This document shows positions 15,181 through 17,130 of a DNA stretch of 17,130 nt, piece by piece (the stretch's first letter is position 1; every line of letters begins with the position of its first letter). The stretch spans positions 1-17,130 of the forward strand of contig CAKUYZ010000036.1 in assembly GCA_934717675.1 (NCBI GenBank). Direction: 5' to 3'. The position numbers and the translations under genes were made by a program. The notes beneath the pieces are model-generated. The model did no database searches and was not told where the DNA came from. It saw only the letters and a list, made by a program, of their open reading frames with translations. This DNA comes from an uncultured Bacteroidales bacterium (lineage in GTDB: Bacteria; Bacteroidota; Bacteroidia; Bacteroidales; Marinilabiliaceae).

Positions 15181-15202
15181 GTGGAACACGTCCGTATTCC
15201 AC
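15181..15202. repeat. Imperfect palindrome
   Basis: GTGGAACACG (15181-15190) faces CGTATTCCAC (15193-15202); nine of ten positions pair. It precedes the two longer repeat copies and may be part of the same repeat family, since AACACGTCC within it recurs as AACACGTCCC at about 15317. Confidence 0.5.
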
Positions 15203-15224
15203 AAAAACACGCCCCAGAACCCTG

Positions 15225-15299
15225 CGTCCCAACCCCTCCGTGTAGAGACGTGTCGTGACCCGTCTCCCGCCTCAGTCGGAAATAATCTGCAAGAACTAT
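15225..15299. repeat. Dispersed-type palindromic repeat, copy A
   Basis: About 75 bp. It begins CGTCCCAACCCCTCC, contains the palindrome at 15245-15266 (GAGACG...CGTCTC arms) and ends near GCAAGAACTA. A close second copy lies at 15321-15392. The core TGTAGAGACG...CGTCTC resembles the palindromic intergenic repeats that are scattered in many Bacteroidota genomes. Non-coding. Confidence 0.65.
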
Positions 15300-15301
15300 A
15301 A

Positions 15302-15318
15302 CCCCCCCCAAAAAAAAA
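15302..15318. repeat. Homopolymer pair C8-A9
   Basis: Eight C (15302-15309) followed directly by nine A (15310-15318), between the two repeat copies. It is a likely slippage site for polymerase or sequencer; it is not inside a gene. Confidence 0.7.
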
Positions 15319-15320
15319 CA

Positions 15321-15392
15321 CGTCCCAACCCCTCCATGTAGAGACGGGTCGTGACCTGTCTCCCGTCTCGGTCAGAAAACATTGCAGAACTA
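15321..15392. repeat. Dispersed-type palindromic repeat, copy B
   Basis: About 72 bp, colinear with copy A from CGTCCCAACCCCTCC to GCAGAACTA. Its palindrome (15341-15362) pairs GAGACGGGTC with GACCTGTCTC, with one G-T pair. An alternative perfect stem exists between GAGACGGG (15341-15348) and CCCGTCTC (15362-15369). The rest of 15125-15445 shows no gene that I can support. Confidence 0.65.
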
Positions 15393-15445
15393 GAAGGCTT
15401 CAAATAACCCCCTATGGAAACGGTGACTTCACGGTCGGTGGAAAA

Positions 15446-15478
15446 ACAAAAAAGCCCGAATGTTTCCATTCGAGCTTT
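15446..15478 (-). terminator. Terminator of tRNA-Glu
   Basis: On the minus strand AAAGCTCGAATG, a GAAA tetraloop and CATTCGGGCTTT form a 12-bp stem with one G-T pair (15478-15451). It runs into a T-tract that continues to about 15446. It begins two bases after the tRNA 3' end. Confidence 0.9.
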
Positions 15479-15480
15479 CG

Positions 15481-15552
15481 TAGCCGATAAGAGAATCGAA
15501 CTCTTATTGCCAGATTGAGAATCTGATGTCCTAACCGTTAGACGAATCGGCC
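15481..15552 (-). tRNA. tRNA-Glu (anticodon CTC)
   Basis: Seventy-two bases fold as a full cloverleaf on the minus strand. The acceptor is GGCCGAT/ATCGGCT (first pair G-T) with discriminator A. The D-arm GTCTAACGGTTAGGAC is typical of tRNA-Glu. The anticodon stem TCAGA/TCTGG holds the loop TTCTCAA, with anticodon CTC at 15519-15517. The T-arm is AAGAG-TTCGATT-CTCTT. CCA is not encoded. It reads GAG codons. It has its own promoter and terminator. Confidence 0.95.
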
Positions 15553-15582
15553 ATCTTGTGTCATCCTTTTCGTTTGACGATG

Positions 15583-15614
15583 CAAAATTAGAGTTTTGAT
15601 CTTATATATGCAAC
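15583..15614 (-). promoter_or_regulatory. Promoter of tRNA-Glu
   Basis: The minus strand reads GTTG (15614-15611), a 20-base spacer, then TAATTTTG (15590-15583), close to the Bacteroidota TTTG/TAnnTTTG promoter. Transcription would start about 23 bases before the mature tRNA 5' end at 15552. Confidence 0.7.
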
Positions 15615-15639
15615 AGTCTCGGCGTTTTTGTGCGAAATT

Positions 15640-16827
15640 TTATCTTTTGTCGGCTTTCCCTAGCTTAAGCCTCATCGCCCCGAGCGCAAGCAGAAGACCC
15701 ACGCAGGCCATGATGCCAAAGGTGTAGTGGAGCGAGATGGCATGAGATATATGGCCTATGACGGGTGGGCCAAGAAGGAAACCCAGGTAGCCGATTGACG
15801 CGACAGTGGTGACCGCCATGGCCGAACTCATCCTGTCTGAATGACCCGCCAGACTGTAACATATTGGCACGGTGGATGATATGCCGAAGCCAACAAAAAA
15901 GAGGCCTATGGTGGCGCACACTATGTTCGGCAATACGACGGCCAGCATCATGCCGCTAAATATCAGCAATCCGCTCGTCACGATGACCCTGCGCCGCCCG
16001 TATCGCATGACGAAATGGTCTGACACGAACCGACCTATGGTCATGGTGCAGAGGCAGACAACGTAGCCCAGCTGCACAAGCCCGTCTTCCACGCCCACCA
16101 CTTCGCGGTAATACACTCCGCTCCAGTCGTACATGCAGCCCTCACACACCATGGCCGCAAACGCCATGAAACCCAGAGCCACCACAAAAGGGTCTACCTT
16201 GCGCAGCAAGGCCAAGCGACCGCCGCGCTGCTCATCGCCATTCTTGGGCTGCGCCTTCACGTCGAACCTCACAAGATGTGCGCGGAAGTAACAGATTGTC
16301 ATCACTGCGGCCGCGGTCACGCACACGAATTGCACCTCAGGGCTCATGCGCGCTCCGACGAACGCCATGCTTATCAGTCCTCCCAAGAATCCGCCCATGC
16401 TCCAAAGCCCATGGAAAGACGCCATTATGGTCTTGCCGTGAAGCCGTTCCGCGCCTATCGCCTGCGTGTTCACCGCGGCGTTGCAGAGGTTGGAGCTGAC
16501 GCCGAAAAGGAAGAGGCAACCCATCAGCGCGTGCGCGCTAGGGGCCAGGCTCAATGGGATGAGGAGCAGTGAGTACAACAGCGCGCCTATGGTCATCATC
16601 CGGCGGCTGCCAAATTTATTCACAAGCCAGCCGGAGAGCGCCATTGCCGCCATCTGCCCCATGGGGATGGCGAAAAGAACCGTGCCGAGCTGGCGGTCGT
16701 CAAGCCCTAGGGTCTCTTTGATGTCCGGTATCCTGTTGGCCCACGAGGCGAAGACTACGCCCTGGATAAAGAAGAAAAAGCTCACGGCCAGGCGAAATCG
16801 CCTGAGGGCTTGTCTCTGTGTCAGCAT
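15640..16827 (-). CDS. Major facilitator superfamily (MFS) transporter, YbjJ-like
   Basis: The protein has 395 residues with about twelve hydrophobic segments split by a charged central loop (KAQPKNGDEQRGGR, about residues 192-205). The N-terminal FFFFIQGVVFASWANRIPDIKETLGLDDRQLGTVLFAIPMG resembles E. coli YbjJ-type MFS members. The loop after helix 2, NKFGSRRMM, is the MFS motif A region, and its counterpart in the second half is MRYGRRRVIV. The protein should move a small solute across the inner membrane using an ion gradient; the substrate is unknown. It appears monocistronic: tRNA-Glu lies beyond its stop and about 100 bp separate it from the upstream partial gene. A weak -7-like TAATTTCG lies within that gap. 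Confidence 0.9.
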   Translation of the reverse strand: MLTQRQALRRFRLAVSFFFFIQGVVFASWANRIPDIKETLGLDDRQLGTVLFAIPMGQMAAMALSGWLVNKFGSRRMMTIGALLYSLLLIPLSLAPSAHALMGCLFLFGVSSNLCNAAVNTQAIGAERLHGKTIMASFHGLWSMGGFLGGLISMAFVGARMSPEVQFVCVTAAAVMTICYFRAHLVRFDVKAQPKNGDEQRGGRLALLRKVDPFVVALGFMAFAAMVCEGCMYDWSGVYYREVVGVEDGLVQLGYVVCLCTMTIGRFVSDHFVMRYGRRRVIVTSGLLIFSGMMLAVVLPNIVCATIGLFFVGFGISSTVPICYSLAGHSDRMSSAMAVTTVASIGYLGFLLGPPVIGHISHAISLHYTFGIMACVGLLLALGAMRLKLGKADKR

Positions 16828-16930
16828 ATTGAGTCTTGCGCTATCTGATTATTCTTGGCGCGAAATTATGCACAAGGGCGATGAAAAATCTCCAAGATAT
16901 ATCAAATAGTGCTGCGCGAGGGGCCTGTTC

Positions 16931-17130
16931 CTATCCGTTTTTCAGGCTTCTTATGGCTTGCTCAAAGGCTTTCTCGCCATCGTCCGCACTCTCGTCCGCC
17001 GCAGGCTTTTCGGATGCTGTGGCTTCTGTGGCGGACTGGATATGGCTCAGTATGGCTGTTGTTTCTTCGCCGTTCTTCAGGCTTTTCACCACATTGTTGA
17101 GCAGTCTTACCTGCTCTTTATATTTGGCCA
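16931..17130 (-). CDS. C-terminal end of an unrecognised protein
   Basis: The last 65 codons and a TAG stop (16933-16931) of a gene entering from beyond base 17130. The visible end is helical and polar: KYKEQVRLLNNVVKSLKNGE, then an Ala/Glu/Asp-rich linker, then a second helix ending AIRSLKNG. The SLKNG ending occurs twice (residues 16-20 and 61-65 of the visible part), suggesting two similar short helices. No family recognised; the frame is open throughout and codon use matches the neighbours, so it is probably a real gene. Confidence 0.6.
   Translation of the reverse strand, partial: AKYKEQVRLLNNVVKSLKNGEETTAILSHIQSATEATASEKPAADESADDGEKAFEQAIRSLKNG

Noticed and set aside
15125..15301. Possible small plus-strand gene after the S1-gene terminator
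   Set aside because: The frame runs through the palindromic repeats and its product has no family signal. Better explained as repeat DNA.
15181..15392. CRISPR array
   Set aside because: Only two long copies with one short gap, palindromic and imperfect, and no cas gene in the window.

Overview
The window looks like a chromosomal segment of a GC-rich Bacteroidales (Bacteroidota) bacterium. The evidence is lineage-typical families (DUF4290 directly upstream of murA, a DUF4837 lipoprotein, the PD40-type envelope protein, an Asp-type MurA), promoters with the Bacteroidota -7 box TAnnTTTG, and almost no conventional Shine-Dalgarno sequences. It is mostly core and housekeeping DNA. I see no phage, integrase, transposase, CRISPR array or toxin-antitoxin pair.

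Left part, minus strand (about 3486 down to 1): a promoter drives an exported protein of unknown function. It is followed by DUF4290 (with an RG/RGG-rich tail), murA (first committed step of peptidoglycan synthesis) and the 5' part of an exported TPR/PD40 protein that runs off the window. As given, murA is broken by a one-base frameshift near 1726-1730. A full-length 435-residue MurA is recovered if one base is restored.

Plus-strand block (3520-7023): thrH (serine/threonine phosphate metabolism) has its own promoter and a clear terminator. It is followed by a possible three-gene unit: a two-fold repeated HPP-like integral membrane protein, an exported protein with a C-terminal membrane anchor, and a BASS-family transporter. 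The last gene runs 9 bp into the convergent gluQ.

Central minus-strand operon (12746 down to 7015): rseP (site-2 protease), a LysM lytic transglycosylase, a DUF4837 lipoprotein, pdxA (vitamin B6 synthesis) and gluQ (glutamylation of queuosine in tRNA-Asp). These are tightly packed, with one ATGA stop/start overlap and a strong hairpin before gluQ. Envelope maintenance genes thus share a transcript with a cofactor gene and a tRNA-modification gene.

Right part: divergent from rseP lies a 680-residue protein made of about seven S1-like RNA-binding repeats, five of which end in an unusual Leu-Cys signature (four as LC-x4-W). It sits behind a nested hairpin and ends at a good terminator. Next comes a non-coding stretch with duplicated palindromic repeats, then a minus-strand tRNA-Glu(CTC) with its own promoter and terminator, a minus-strand MFS transporter, and the C-terminal end of an unrecognised minus-strand gene.

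The best candidates for something undescribed are the multi-S1 protein with its structured leader, and the plus-strand three-gene membrane unit. All function statements come from reading the sequence and family knowledge; no search was run.
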